From JAPHTQ01 sp050287105 (GTDB taxonomy: Bacteria; Pseudomonadota; Gammaproteobacteria; Thiohalomonadales; Thiohalomonadaceae), in NCBI GenBank assembly GCA_050287105.1, contig JBNKBG010000001.1:1-64000 (forward strand): a DNA stretch of 64,000 nt. The letters run 5' to 3'. The notes beneath the pieces are model-generated. The model had not been told where the DNA came from and made no database searches. It saw only the letters and a program-made list of their open reading frames with translations. Positions within the stretch are counted from its first letter, which is position 1; every line of letters begins with the position of its first letter. Shown piece by piece: positions 41,738-50,342 of the stretch. The position numbers and the translations under genes were made by a program.

Positions 41738-43654
41738 ATGCAGACGCAGAAGAATATATTGGTTTTACTCCTTGTTGCAGCCCTGTTTGGCTGCGCCGGC
41801 GGTCCTTCACGCAAAGTCTACTCCCCAGAGGAGAAACCGGCCGCCGCCGCCGAGGCGATGCAGAGCGGTGACTATCAACTGGCCGCCTCACTCTACAGCC
41901 AACTCGCCGCGAGCGTGCCACCTCCCAGAGGTTTTGAATACGGCTATCTCGCTGCCCAGGCGATGTTCCAGGCAGGCCTGTTGAATCAGGCAAGTGAACA
42001 GCTGCAACTGTTGCCAGAGAGAAATCTGTCGCTGGAACTGCGCATGAAGGCGCAACTGTTGCGCGCTGAGATCCCACTCAAGCGTGATCCGGATCTGGCC
42101 CTCAGCATCCTGAGCACACCAGCGGTACCGGAAAATCTGCTCAAGGATGGCGCCACGCTCTTCTCCCAATATCACCAGCTACGCGGCCGAGCCTTTGCCC
42201 GAGTGGGTAACCATCTCGAAACCGCACGCGAGTACATCCTGCATGAGCTCTACCTCAGTGACGAGCAGCAGATCCAGAATGTGCAGATGGCGATCTGGCA
42301 ATCCCTCTCTCTGCTCACCCCCCAGGCACTACGCCAGCTAAGAGTGCAGCCGCCACCGGATGCCCTGAGTGGCTGGATGGAACTGGTGGAGATCTCCAAG
42401 GACTACAACCTGACACCGCTCCAGGTGCAAAAACGGATCGCCACCTGGCGCTCGCGCTACAGAGGTCACCCTGCACGAGAGCCGGTACTGCAGATGTTGA
42501 TCGAACGCAGCCGCGAACTGGCGCAACGTCCCGGCAGCATCGGCCTGTTACTGCCGCTGAGTGGTCGCTTCAGTGCCGCCGGCAAGGCGATCCAGGAGGG
42601 ACTATTTGCCGCCTACTATCAGGACCCGCAACACGAATCGATCACCCTGCATATCTACGACACCGGTGAAAACCCGGAGCAGGCGGAAGCGGCCTATGAG
42701 AAGGCGGTAGATGAAGGGGCGGAATTTATCATCGGCCCACTGGACAAAACTGCCACCGCACAACTTGCGGATCGCAGCAGCCTGCCGGTTCCCACCATGG
42801 CGTTGAACTACGCCCAGCGCGCCAGCAGCGAACGCTTCTACCAGTTCAGCCTGGCTCCGGAGGATGAGGCACGTGAGGTTGCGGATCGCGCCTGGCAGGA
42901 GGGCCACACCCATGCCGCGTTGCTGTTGCCGCAAAGTAGTCTGGGCGACCGTCTTGCCGAGGCATTTAAGGCACGCTGGCTCCAGCTGGGCGGCAGCATA
43001 GGCAGCGAGAGCCGTTACGACGGGGTCAACAACGACTTCTCTATCCCGATTAAAAACCTGCTTAACATTAACGACAGTGAATTCCGCAAACGCCGTGTCA
43101 GTCAGCTGATTTCCGGCAAGGTCGAGTTCACGCCGCGTCGTCGTCAGGACATCGATTTTATCTTCCTTGCCGCCTTCCCGCGTCAGGCTCGTCTGATCCG
43201 GCCGCAGTTGAAGTTCTACCATGCCGCCGATCTGCCCATCCTCGCCACCTCACACCTATATCAGGGTGAAATCAACCGTAACGCAGACCGCGACATGGAT
43301 GACATCACCTTCTGCGATATGCCGTGGACTCTGGATGCACCGAGTTCGTTACAGGATTTCCGCCGCCAGAATGCCAAGGAGTTTGAAAAACACCGTGGCG
43401 AATTGCAGCGGCTGGTAGCGCTGGGTGTCGATGCCTACCGCCTGGTACCGCTGTTGACCATGCTGGAGAGTCACCCCTTCGAACACTATCGTGGCGAGAC
43501 CGGCAAGCTGTCGGTCAGCGAAAACGGGCGTATCGAACGCCAGCTATTGTGGGCCCAATTCACCCGCGGTATACCGCGACTCCAGGAAGAGCGTGTGGTG
43601 GAGATCAATGGAGAGTGGCAAAACAACACAGCAGGCGATCGGCCAGCACGCTGA
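41738..43654 (+). CDS. lpoA: Penicillin-binding protein activator LpoA
   Basis: 638 residues from ATG 41738 (MQTQKNILVLLLVAALFGCA), which begins a clean lipoprotein signal with lipobox LFGC (cysteine about residue 18); the frame to 41711 adds nine residues before it. Outer-membrane lipoprotein that reaches through the wall to stimulate PBP1A. The N-terminal half is TPR-like helical (about 30-250); the C-terminal half is a periplasmic-binding-protein fold starting GSIGLLLPLSGRFSAAGKAI. Overlaps yraN by 47 bp. First gene of the lpoA-yraN-diaA-dolP order also seen in E. coli. Confidence 0.94.
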   Translation: MQTQKNILVLLLVAALFGCAGGPSRKVYSPEEKPAAAAEAMQSGDYQLAASLYSQLAASVPPPRGFEYGYLAAQAMFQAGLLNQASEQLQLLPERNLSLELRMKAQLLRAEIPLKRDPDLALSILSTPAVPENLLKDGATLFSQYHQLRGRAFARVGNHLETAREYILHELYLSDEQQIQNVQMAIWQSLSLLTPQALRQLRVQPPPDALSGWMELVEISKDYNLTPLQVQKRIATWRSRYRGHPAREPVLQMLIERSRELAQRPGSIGLLLPLSGRFSAAGKAIQEGLFAAYYQDPQHESITLHIYDTGENPEQAEAAYEKAVDEGAEFIIGPLDKTATAQLADRSSLPVPTMALNYAQRASSERFYQFSLAPEDEAREVADRAWQEGHTHAALLLPQSSLGDRLAEAFKARWLQLGGSIGSESRYDGVNNDFSIPIKNLLNINDSEFRKRRVSQLISGKVEFTPRRRQDIDFIFLAAFPRQARLIRPQLKFYHAADLPILATSHLYQGEINRNADRDMDDITFCDMPWTLDAPSSLQDFRRQNAKEFEKHRGELQRLVALGVDAYRLVPLLTMLESHPFEHYRGETGKLSVSENGRIERQLLWAQFTRGIPRLQEERVVEINGEWQNNTAGDRPAR

Positions 43655-43988
43655 GCAGCTTGCCGAGCAGTACCTGATACAACGGGGTCTACGCCTGGTT
43701 GAGCGTAACTACCGTTGCCGTGGCGGTGAGATCGATCTCATCATGACGGACGAGAGTGAAACCCTGGTGTTCGTTGAGGTACGCTACCGCAAACACCTGG
43801 CGTTCGGTGGTGCCGCAGCAAGCGTGGATCAACGCAAACAGCAGCGTCTATTGCTCACAGCAAACCACTATCTGCAACGCAGCAGAGCCATGGATCGGCG
43901 GTGTCGTTTCGATGTCGTGGCAATCTCCCCGGCCAGAGACGGTCAAAACCAGGTGCAGTGGATTAGTAATGCAATCGAATCGAGTTGA
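43608..43988 (+). CDS. yraN: YraN family protein (UPF0102, nuclease fold)
   Basis: 126 residues from ATG 43608 (MESGKTTQQAIGQHAEQLAE). Conserved endonuclease-like motif: LRLVERNYRCRGGEIDLIM followed by LVFVEVRYRKHLAFGGAAAS, the D-(E/V)xK-like pattern of the restriction-endonuclease fold. The biological role is unknown. The frame could extend to 43491 but that part lies inside lpoA in another frame and is rejected. Five bases to the diaA start. Confidence 0.9.
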   Translation: MESGKTTQQAIGQHAEQLAEQYLIQRGLRLVERNYRCRGGEIDLIMTDESETLVFVEVRYRKHLAFGGAAASVDQRKQQRLLLTANHYLQRSRAMDRRCRFDVVAISPARDGQNQVQWISNAIESS

Positions 43989-43993
43989 ACAAC

Positions 43994-44587
43994 ATGCAAA
44001 TTGAAGAACGAATCAAGCTCCACTTTGAAGCCAGCGCCAAGCTCAAGCTCGCGGCGATGGAGCAGCTGGCACCGGGTATCGCCAGCGCCGCCGATCTTAT
44101 CGCCCGCCAGTTACTGACCGAACACAAGGTATTGAGTTGCGGTAACGGTGGCTCCGCCGGTGACGCGCAGCACTTCTCCTCGGAGATGCTCAACCGTTTC
44201 GAGCGCGAGCGTCCGGGACTGCCGGCGGTGGCGCTGTCGACCGATACCTCGACCCTCACCTCCATCGCCAATGACTACCACTACAACGAGATCTTCTCCA
44301 AACAGGTACGCGCATTGGGACAGGCGGGGGACATCCTGCTCGCCATCTCCACCAGCGGTAACTCGGCCAACGTGGCTCAGGCCATCGAAGCCGCCCACGA
44401 CCGTGGTATGCAGGTGGTTGCCCTGACCGGCAAAGATGGTGGTGCCATGGCCCTTAAACTGGCTGAGGGCGACATCGAACTGCGCGTCCCCTCTGAATCG
44501 ACCGCACGTATCCAGGAAGTTCATCTGCTAATCATTCACTGCCTCTGCGACCTCATCGACCTGCAACTGTTCGGCGAAGAGGCGTAA
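43994..44587 (+). CDS. diaA: SIS-domain protein DiaA (phosphoheptose isomerase family)
   Basis: 197 residues from ATG 43994 (MQIEERIKLHFEASAKLKL). SIS fold with VLSCGNGGSAGDAQHFSSEM, NRFERERPGLPAVALSTDTS, ANDYHYNEIFSKQVRALGQA and ILLAISTSGNSANVAQAIEA. The gene order lpoA-yraN-here-dolP and the C-terminal ARIQEVHLLIIHCLCDLIDL match E. coli DiaA, which binds DnaA and promotes replication initiation; GmhA (sedoheptulose-7-phosphate isomerase) is a close relative and an annotation program may call it so. Confidence 0.88.
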   Translation: MQIEERIKLHFEASAKLKLAAMEQLAPGIASAADLIARQLLTEHKVLSCGNGGSAGDAQHFSSEMLNRFERERPGLPAVALSTDTSTLTSIANDYHYNEIFSKQVRALGQAGDILLAISTSGNSANVAQAIEAAHDRGMQVVALTGKDGGAMALKLAEGDIELRVPSESTARIQEVHLLIIHCLCDLIDLQLFGEEA

Positions 44588-44589
44588 CA

Positions 44590-45165
44590 GTGGTACTACG
44601 TCTTAGCGTCCTCCTCACCCTGCTCTCTCTGCTCTCCTCCTGTGCTGCACCGCTGGTGATCGCCGGAAGTGCGGCGGCGGGCGTGATGATCGCCAAAGAC
44701 AACCGCAGCCCCGAGGTGATGCTCAATGACGAACGCATTGAACTCAGCGCCCAGGAGCGCATTACCGCCGATGCGGAGCTGCTCGCCAGCAGCCACATCA
44801 ACATCACCAGCTATAACGGCGTGGTATTGATCACTGGGGAAGTACTGCTACCGATGTACAAGGCACAGGTCGAGAAGCTGGTACGGGAAGAGAATGGTGT
44901 ACGCGAAATACGTAATGAACTGCGCATCGCTCCGGCCAGCAGCACCGAGAGCCGCCGCAACGACACCCTGCTCACCTCCCGGGTGCTCTCGCGCCTGTTC
45001 GATGCCGAGAATATCGATTCGACCAACGTCAAGGTGGTCAGCGAAAATGCCACCGTCTACCTGATGGGCATGCTCAATCGAGCCGAGGCGGAGCGCGTGG
45101 TAGAGGTGGCGCGCCGCACCTCCGGCGTGGCACGCGTGGTCAAGGTCTTCGAATACACGGGATGA
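44590..45165 (+). CDS. dolP: DolP-like BON-domain lipoprotein
   Basis: 191 residues from a GTG at 44590. Lipoprotein signal with lipobox LLSSC (cysteine about residue 18). Two BON domains (about 45-112 and 120-188), each with the glycine-containing motif seen as VVLITGEVLLPMYKAQVEKL and TVYLMGMLNRAEAERVVEVA. DolP is an outer-membrane lipoprotein that helps keep the envelope intact and supports daughter-cell separation. Two bases after diaA; its end shares ATGA with the glcD-like gene. Confidence 0.92.
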   Translation: MVLRLSVLLTLLSLLSSCAAPLVIAGSAAAGVMIAKDNRSPEVMLNDERIELSAQERITADAELLASSHINITSYNGVVLITGEVLLPMYKAQVEKLVREENGVREIRNELRIAPASSTESRRNDTLLTSRVLSRLFDAENIDSTNVKVVSENATVYLMGMLNRAEAERVVEVARRTSGVARVVKVFEYTG

Positions 45166-46577
45166 GCAGCAACGACTCCCGGCTCTCCCCGGCATTTCTT
45201 GCCGCCCTGCAGCAGCACCTCCCGGCTGATACGATCTGCCTCGACCAGGCGGAGCGCTGGACCTACGGCTATGACAATAGCCGCCTGCACAGCCTGCCGG
45301 ACGTGGTGGTCAAGGCAGAGAGCGAGGCGCAGATCGCCACCCTGCTGAAATTATGCAGCAAACACCGCATACCGGTAACCGCCCGCGGCAGTGGTACCGG
45401 CACCGCTGGCGCAGCGGTACCGCTACAACACGGCGTGCTCCTCTCCTGCGAAAACCTCAACCAGATCCTCAAGGTCGACCCGGACAACCGGGTGATCGTA
45501 GTTCAGCCGGGCGTCAGCAACGGTCAGGTCCAACAGGCCGCAGCCGCCCACGGTTTCTTCTGGCCACCGGACCCCACCAGCACCGAGATCTGCACCATTG
45601 GCGGTAACCTCGCCTGCAACGCAGCAGGACCACGTGCAGTCAAGTACGGCACGCCACGGGAGAACACGCTGGGACTACGTGCCGTCACCATCGATGGAGA
45701 GGTAGTGAAAACCGGCTGCTATACCACCAAGGGCGTGGTGGGCTACGACCTGACCCGGTTGTTGATCGGCGCTGAGGGCACCCTGGCGGTGATCACCGAA
45801 GCGACCCTCAAGCTCACCCCGCTGCCCGCAAGCAAACGCACCCTGCGCGCCATCTACCGTGACATGGGCTGCGCCGCCCGCGCCGTCTCCCGCATCATGG
45901 CCGGGGCCGTTACTCCCTGCACCCTGGAGTTCATGGACGGTCAGGCGCTGAACATGATCCGCGACTATAGCGACAACAACCTCCCCACGGAGGCGGGTGC
46001 ACTTCTGATGATCGAGGTGGATGGCAGTGACGCCAGTGTGGAAGCCGATGCCCGTGCTGTGCAGGCCGCTGCCGAGGTGGAAGGCTGTCTCGGGGTCATA
46101 CTCGCCAGCAGCAGGGAAGAGGTCGCCGCCCTGTGGACCCTGCGCAAGGCGCTCTCCCCTGCCCTGCGTAACGTGGCACCAAAGAAGATCAACGAAGACG
46201 TGGTGGTGCCGGTATCGCGCATGCCGGAACTGCTCGACGGCATCGGCAGGCTGTCACAGCAGCACGCCATCACCATCGTCAACTTCGGCCATGCGGGTAA
46301 CGGCAATATCCACGTCAACCTGCTGGTCAATCCGGACGACCCGGCGGAGATGGCTCGCGCCGAGGTTTGCCTGGCAGAACTGTTCGATCTGGTGTTGTCA
46401 CTGGACGGCACCCTCTCAGGCGAACACGGCATCGGTGTGGTGAAACGGGAGTTTGTCGCCCGTGAGCTGGACCCGGTGGCGCTAAGGCTAATGCAACAGA
46501 TCAAACAGCAGTTCGATCCCCACAACCTGCTCAATCCCGGTAAGGCTTTGCCTGATGCGGTGAAAGGTGAAAGGTGA
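45162..46577 (+). CDS. FAD-linked oxidase of the GlcD/D-lactate dehydrogenase type
   Basis: 471 residues. The FAD-binding PCMH domain (about 38-215) shows VTARGSGTGTAGAAVPLQHG and DPTSTEICTIGGNLACNAAG; the C-terminal FAD-oxidase domain shows HAGNGNIHVNLLVNPDDPAE and LSGEHGIGVVKREFVARELD, with the metal-binding histidine in HAGNGNIH. It should oxidise a 2-hydroxy acid such as D-lactate or glycolate. GlcE and GlcF partners are absent. The last codons read V-K-G-E-R-stop and lie in a GTGAAAG repeat. Not part of the usual lpoA-dolP operon but overlapping dolP. Confidence 0.93.
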   Translation: MSSNDSRLSPAFLAALQQHLPADTICLDQAERWTYGYDNSRLHSLPDVVVKAESEAQIATLLKLCSKHRIPVTARGSGTGTAGAAVPLQHGVLLSCENLNQILKVDPDNRVIVVQPGVSNGQVQQAAAAHGFFWPPDPTSTEICTIGGNLACNAAGPRAVKYGTPRENTLGLRAVTIDGEVVKTGCYTTKGVVGYDLTRLLIGAEGTLAVITEATLKLTPLPASKRTLRAIYRDMGCAARAVSRIMAGAVTPCTLEFMDGQALNMIRDYSDNNLPTEAGALLMIEVDGSDASVEADARAVQAAAEVEGCLGVILASSREEVAALWTLRKALSPALRNVAPKKINEDVVVPVSRMPELLDGIGRLSQQHAITIVNFGHAGNGNIHVNLLVNPDDPAEMARAEVCLAELFDLVLSLDGTLSGEHGIGVVKREFVARELDPVALRLMQQIKQQFDPHNLLNPGKALPDAVKGER

Positions 46578-46580
46578 AAG
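46560..46580. repeat. GTGAAAG heptamer x3
   Basis: Three perfect tandem copies of GTGAAAG at 46560-46580, supplying the last codons and stop of the glcD-like gene. An inverted, imperfect counterpart (cctttccctttaacc, 46616-46630) begins 35 bases on and includes the end of the macro-domain gene, so the two could form a stem acting as terminator for both genes. Confidence 0.8.
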
Positions 46581-46624
46581 GTAATAATCTCTCTCGGCTT
46601 CGGTGCTGTTGAAAGCCTTTCCCT

Positions 46625-47122
46625 TTAACCTTTTACCTCCAAAAGCTCCCGATAGATCGCCGTGTCCTCGTCACCATGGGTGACGATGAGGATACGTTCA
46701 AATTGGGATTCGTATTCGCGCATCACCGAGAGGGCGATACGGGCGGCCTCCGGCTTGGGATAGCCGTAGACGCCAGTGCTGATGGCGGGAAAGGCGATGC
46801 TGCGAAGCTGCTGCCTCAGCGCCAGTTCCAGGGCATGGCGATAGCAGGCGGCAAGCTGTTCGGCCTCACCCCGCGTACCACCGTGCCAGACCGGGCCAAC
46901 GGTGCTGATCACATGCTTTGCAGGGAGTTGAAAACCGGGACTGAGCCGGGCCTCGCCGGTCGGACAACCACGCAGGGTGGCGTTGAATTCCCGCAATTGC
47001 GGCCCTGCGGCCCGATGGATGGCGCCATCCACGCCGCCACCGCCCAACAGGCTGCTGTTGGCAGCGTTGACGATGGCATCGACTTCACATTGGGTGATAT
47101 CACCCTGGATGAGTTCAAGCAT
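46625..47122 (-). CDS. Macro-domain protein, O-acetyl-ADP-ribose deacetylase-like
   Basis: 165 residues from ATG 47122 (MLELIQGDITQCEVDAIVNA); a longer frame to 47266 overlaps sspB and is rejected. Full macro domain: AIVNAANSSLLGGGGVDGAI (ADP-ribose pocket, with the catalytic Asn/Asp), AAGPQLREFNATLRGCPTGE, HVISTVGPVWHGGTRGEAEQ and IAFPAISTGVYGYPKPEAAR. Close in pattern to E. coli YmdB, which hydrolyses O-acetyl-ADP-ribose and can remove ADP-ribose from proteins. It lies 34 bp downstream of sspB. Confidence 0.92.
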   Translation of the reverse strand: MLELIQGDITQCEVDAIVNAANSSLLGGGGVDGAIHRAAGPQLREFNATLRGCPTGEARLSPGFQLPAKHVISTVGPVWHGGTRGEAEQLAACYRHALELALRQQLRSIAFPAISTGVYGYPKPEAARIALSVMREYESQFERILIVTHGDEDTAIYRELLEVKG

Positions 47123-47156
47123 ATCGCCTCCGCAGGTGGAGGAAGAAGGGAGCGCC

Positions 47157-47558
47157 CTATTTGACCACGCGCAGTTTGGGTCGTTTTTTGGCCTCACTGC
47201 GTGAACCTGTGCCCGACGGCGGCTCGTCGTTGTTGTCTTCCTCGGTGAAGACCATCCCCTTGCCATTTTCCCGGGCGTAGATCGCCAGCACCGACATCAC
47301 CGGTATGCTGATGTGCATCGGTGAGCCGCTGAAGCGGGCGTCCATCTCTACCAGCTCATTTCCCAGTTGCAGATTTTGCACCGCACTGGGATTGATGTTG
47401 AGGACGATCTTGCCGCCCTCAACAAACTGCCTCGGCACCACCACCTTCTCGTCCTCGGCGTTCACCAGAACGTAAGGGGTCATGCCGTTGTCGACGATCC
47501 AGTCGTACAGGGCACGAATCAGGTAGGGACGGCTTGGCGTCATGACTGCTTCAGGCAT
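47157..47558 (-). CDS. sspB: ClpXP protease specificity-enhancing factor SspB
   Basis: 133 residues from ATG 47558; the ATG at 47543 is also possible. Domain: RPYLIRALYDWIVDNGMTPY (dimer helix), VLVNAEDEKVVVPRQFVEGG, IVLNINPSAVQNLQLGNELV, DARFSGSPMHISIPVMSVLA and YARENGKGMVF. SspB carries ssrA-tagged proteins to ClpXP; the flexible linker and the C-terminal ClpX-binding tail KKRPKLRVVK are both present. Paired with sspA as usual, 34 bp downstream of it. Confidence 0.95.
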   Translation of the reverse strand: MPEAVMTPSRPYLIRALYDWIVDNGMTPYVLVNAEDEKVVVPRQFVEGGKIVLNINPSAVQNLQLGNELVEMDARFSGSPMHISIPVMSVLAIYARENGKGMVFTEEDNNDEPPSGTGSRSEAKKRPKLRVVK

Positions 47559-47592
47559 AGTAGTGCCTCTGCTCCTCGCCGATGCAGGACAG

Positions 47593-48225
47593 TTAGTCGC
47601 GCATCTCGCGCTCAAGCATACTCAAACTGGCCTGGAACGATTCAAGGGCAAACATTCGATCCATATAGGCCAGCAGGGGTGCAGCCTGCTTGGGCAGGGA
47701 AATATTCATCGCGGGCAAACGCCACAACAGCGGTGCCATGGCGCAATCCACCAGGGAAAACTCGTCGCTGAGGAAGTAGGGCTTTTGCTCGAAGATAGGG
47801 CTAATCATCATCAGATTGTCCCGAATCTCTTTCTTCGCCTTAACGACCGCTTTGTCCTTGTCACTACCATTGGCCGCCACATTGTAGTGGCTGTAAAGAT
47901 CCTGCTCGATACGGTGCAGCATCAGGCGGTTGGTAGCGCGGGAGACCGGGTCGACCGGCATCAGCGGCGGATGAGGAAAACGCTCATCCAGATATTCCAT
48001 AATCACCTGTGAGTCGTAGAGCACCAGCTCACGATCCACCAGGGTCGGTACAGAGTTGTAGGGATTCAGATCGATCAGATCTTCCGGCAGTTTGCCGTAG
48101 TCGACCGGGACGATATCGACATTGATCCCCTTCTCAGCCAGGACGATGCGGACGCGGTGGCTATAAACGTCGGTATCGCCGGAAAACAGCGTCATTACAG
48201 AGCGGCGGTTGGCAACCACACCCAT
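47593..48225 (-). CDS. sspA: Stringent starvation protein A SspA
   Basis: 210 residues from ATG 48225 (MGVVANRRSVMTLFSGDTDV), preceded by AGGAGA; the frame to 48303 runs through the pet terminator and is rejected. Glutathione-transferase fold without the catalytic residue: N-terminal thioredoxin-like part with YSHRVRIVLAEKGINVDIVP and NSVPTLVDRELVLYDSQVIM, then a helical domain with YLDERFPHPPLMPVDPVSRA. SspA binds RNA polymerase and aids stress survival. Confidence 0.95.
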   Translation of the reverse strand: MGVVANRRSVMTLFSGDTDVYSHRVRIVLAEKGINVDIVPVDYGKLPEDLIDLNPYNSVPTLVDRELVLYDSQVIMEYLDERFPHPPLMPVDPVSRATNRLMLHRIEQDLYSHYNVAANGSDKDKAVVKAKKEIRDNLMMISPIFEQKPYFLSDEFSLVDCAMAPLLWRLPAMNISLPKQAAPLLAYMDRMFALESFQASLSMLEREMRD

Positions 48226-48260
48226 CTTATTCTCCTGCATAGCAAGTTCCAAATAACAAA

Positions 48261-48285
48261 GAAGGGGGGCACATGGCCCCCCTTC
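48261..48285 (-). terminator. Terminator between petABC and sspAB
   Basis: GAAGGGGGGC (48261-48270) and GCCCCCCTTC (48276-48285) form a perfect 10-bp stem, followed on the minus strand by TTTGTTATTTGG. It ends 36 bp before the sspA ATG, so sspA relies on read-through or on a promoter overlapping the hairpin. Confidence 0.8.
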
Positions 48286-48369
48286 AAAAATCCTGTCCGA
48301 CAAAACTACTGTCGACTTCTGGCGTTGGCCGGACGGCTATATTACCACATCCGACACGCCTTCAGGATT

Positions 48370-49107
48370 TCAATGTACGTCTTTCCAGTATTCCTTCTTC
48401 AGGGCATAGGCAAAGACGAACAGAACAGCCAGGAACAGCAGTACCCAGATACCAATCTGTGTACGCTTGAGCTGCACCGGCTCGCCAACATAGACCAGGA
48501 AAGCGGTCAGGTCGCGGGCGGCCTGATCGTACTCTTCCTTGTTCATGCTACCGGGCTGGACGATCTCAAAACCGGTGATATGGGTCGTTTCGTTACCCTC
48601 GGCATCGGTTGTGGTCTCGGTAACCGCCTTCTGCATCCCCTGCAGTTCCCACAGCACATGGGGCATGCCCACGTCCGGGAACATCAGGTTATTGACACCA
48701 AACGGACGCTTGGGGTCGATGTAGAAAGTGGTGAGGTAGTTGTAGATGTAATCCACACCCCGGGCACGGGCCATGACGCTCAGATCCGGCGGCGGGTTAC
48801 CAAACCAGCGCTTGGCATCAGCCTTGGGCATAGCCACGTTCATGGTGGAACCGATCTTGTCCGAGGCCAGCATCAGGTTCTTCTTCACCTGCTCGTCGGT
48901 CAGACCCAGATCCTCACCCATGCGGCTATAGCGCTGGGATTCGGCTGAGTGACAGCTCAGGCAGTAGTTGACGAACAGCTTGGCCCCGTGACGCAGGGAT
49001 TCCTTGTTGCTCAGGTCGATATTGGCTTTTTCCATGTGCGGACCCGCGCCGGAGGCCATCACGGCAACCGGGAGCGCGAGCAGCAGTGCAGTAATCAGTT
49101 TCTTCAT
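48370..49107 (-). CDS. petC: Cytochrome c1, bc1 complex
   Basis: 245 residues. Signal peptide (about 1-18, LITALLLALPVAVMASG), then one c-type haem site CLSCHS in FVNYCLSCHSAESQRYSRMG, a methionine-containing region for the axial ligand (VGMPHVLWELQGMQKA), and a C-terminal membrane anchor (WVLLFLAVLFVFAYAL) near residues 222-238. Passes electrons from Rieske to cytochrome c. Its start shares ATGA with petB. A terminator follows at 48261-48285. Confidence 0.97.
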   Translation of the reverse strand: MKKLITALLLALPVAVMASGAGPHMEKANIDLSNKESLRHGAKLFVNYCLSCHSAESQRYSRMGEDLGLTDEQVKKNLMLASDKIGSTMNVAMPKADAKRWFGNPPPDLSVMARARGVDYIYNYLTTFYIDPKRPFGVNNLMFPDVGMPHVLWELQGMQKAVTETTTDAEGNETTHITGFEIVQPGSMNKEEYDQAARDLTAFLVYVGEPVQLKRTQIGIWVLLFLAVLFVFAYALKKEYWKDVH

Positions 49108-50342
49108 TTTGTCACCCTCTCCGGTACCGGCTTGGTTTTTTCATACTTCGGAATAATCGCCAGGGCGATAAAGAAGACGAAGTAGTAGATCGTACCGATC
49201 TGGGCCAGCAGCTTGTACAGGTCGGTGGTCGGCTGCATACCGAGGTAACCCAGCATGACGAAGTCCGCAACGAAGACAAACAGCAGCACCTTGAAGCAAA
49301 GACCACGGTAGCGGATGGATTTGACCTTCTGACGGTCAATCCACGGCAGGAAGAACAGAATCACTACCGCCGCACCCATCGCCATAACACCCGGGAAGGC
49401 GGAACCGGCCATGGACGGTACCGCACGCAGGATGGCGTAGAACGGGGTGAAGTACCAAACCGGCGCAATGTGTGGCGGGGTCTTCAGCGGGTTAGCTGCT
49501 TCGAAGTTCGGGTGTTCCAGGAAATACCCGCCCATCTCAGGAGCGAAGAAGACGATGGCAAAGAAGATCATCAGGAAGACCACCACGCCGACGATATCTT
49601 TCACGGTGTAGTAGGGATGGAACGGGATACCATCCAGCGGGATGTGGGTCACCGGATCCTTGTTCTTCTTGATCTCAACGCCGTCGGGGTTGTTGGAGCC
49701 AACCTCGTGCAGGGCGATGATGTGTGCCACCACCAGACCCAGCAGTACCAGCGGTACCGCGATGACATGGAAGGCGAAGAAGCGGTTCAAAGTCGCGTCG
49801 GAGACCACGAAGTCACCACGAATCCACAGTGACAGGTCGTCGCCTACGAACGGTACGGCGCTGAACAGGTTAACGATAACCTGGGCACCCCAATAGGACA
49901 TCTGGCCCCAGGGCAGCAGGTAACCGAAGAATGCTTCTGCCATCAGTGCCAGATAGATCAGGCAACCGAAGATCCAGATCAGCTCGCGTGGCGCCTTGTA
50001 GGAGCCATACATCAGACCGCGGAACATGTGCAGGTAGACCACAGCGAAGAACGCCGAGGCACCGGTGGAGTGGGTGTAACGAATTACCCAGCCCCAGTTC
50101 ACATCACGCATGATGTATTCCACAGAGGCGAAGGCCAGGGTGGCGTCCGGCTTGTAGCTCATGGTGAGGAAGATGCCGGTAACGATCTGGATAACCAGTA
50201 CCAGCAGTGCCAGGGAACCGAAGAAGTACCAGAAATTAAAGTTCTTCGGCGCATAGTATTCAGAGAGGTGTTCCTTCCACATCTTGGTCAGCGGGAAGCG
50301 GGCATCCACCCAGCCCAGCAGTTGGGTCAACATGCTGTTCAT
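49104..50342 (-). CDS. petB: Cytochrome b, bc1 complex
   Basis: 412 residues, the full eight-helix type. Haem histidines are in VIRYTHSTGASAFFAVVYLH (helix B) and FFAFHVIAVPLVLLGLVVAH (helix D). The Qo-site loop PEWY-equivalent reads PVWYFTPFYAILRAVP, and the cd loop GQMSYWGAQVIVN is present. The PVWY variant in place of PEWY is found in several gamma- and epsilonproteobacterial bc1 complexes and slightly changes quinol oxidation. One-base overlap with petA. Confidence 0.96.
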   Translation of the reverse strand: MNSMLTQLLGWVDARFPLTKMWKEHLSEYYAPKNFNFWYFFGSLALLVLVIQIVTGIFLTMSYKPDATLAFASVEYIMRDVNWGWVIRYTHSTGASAFFAVVYLHMFRGLMYGSYKAPRELIWIFGCLIYLALMAEAFFGYLLPWGQMSYWGAQVIVNLFSAVPFVGDDLSLWIRGDFVVSDATLNRFFAFHVIAVPLVLLGLVVAHIIALHEVGSNNPDGVEIKKNKDPVTHIPLDGIPFHPYYTVKDIVGVVVFLMIFFAIVFFAPEMGGYFLEHPNFEAANPLKTPPHIAPVWYFTPFYAILRAVPSMAGSAFPGVMAMGAAVVILFFLPWIDRQKVKSIRYRGLCFKVLLFVFVADFVMLGYLGMQPTTDLYKLLAQIGTIYYFVFFIALAIIPKYEKTKPVPERVTK

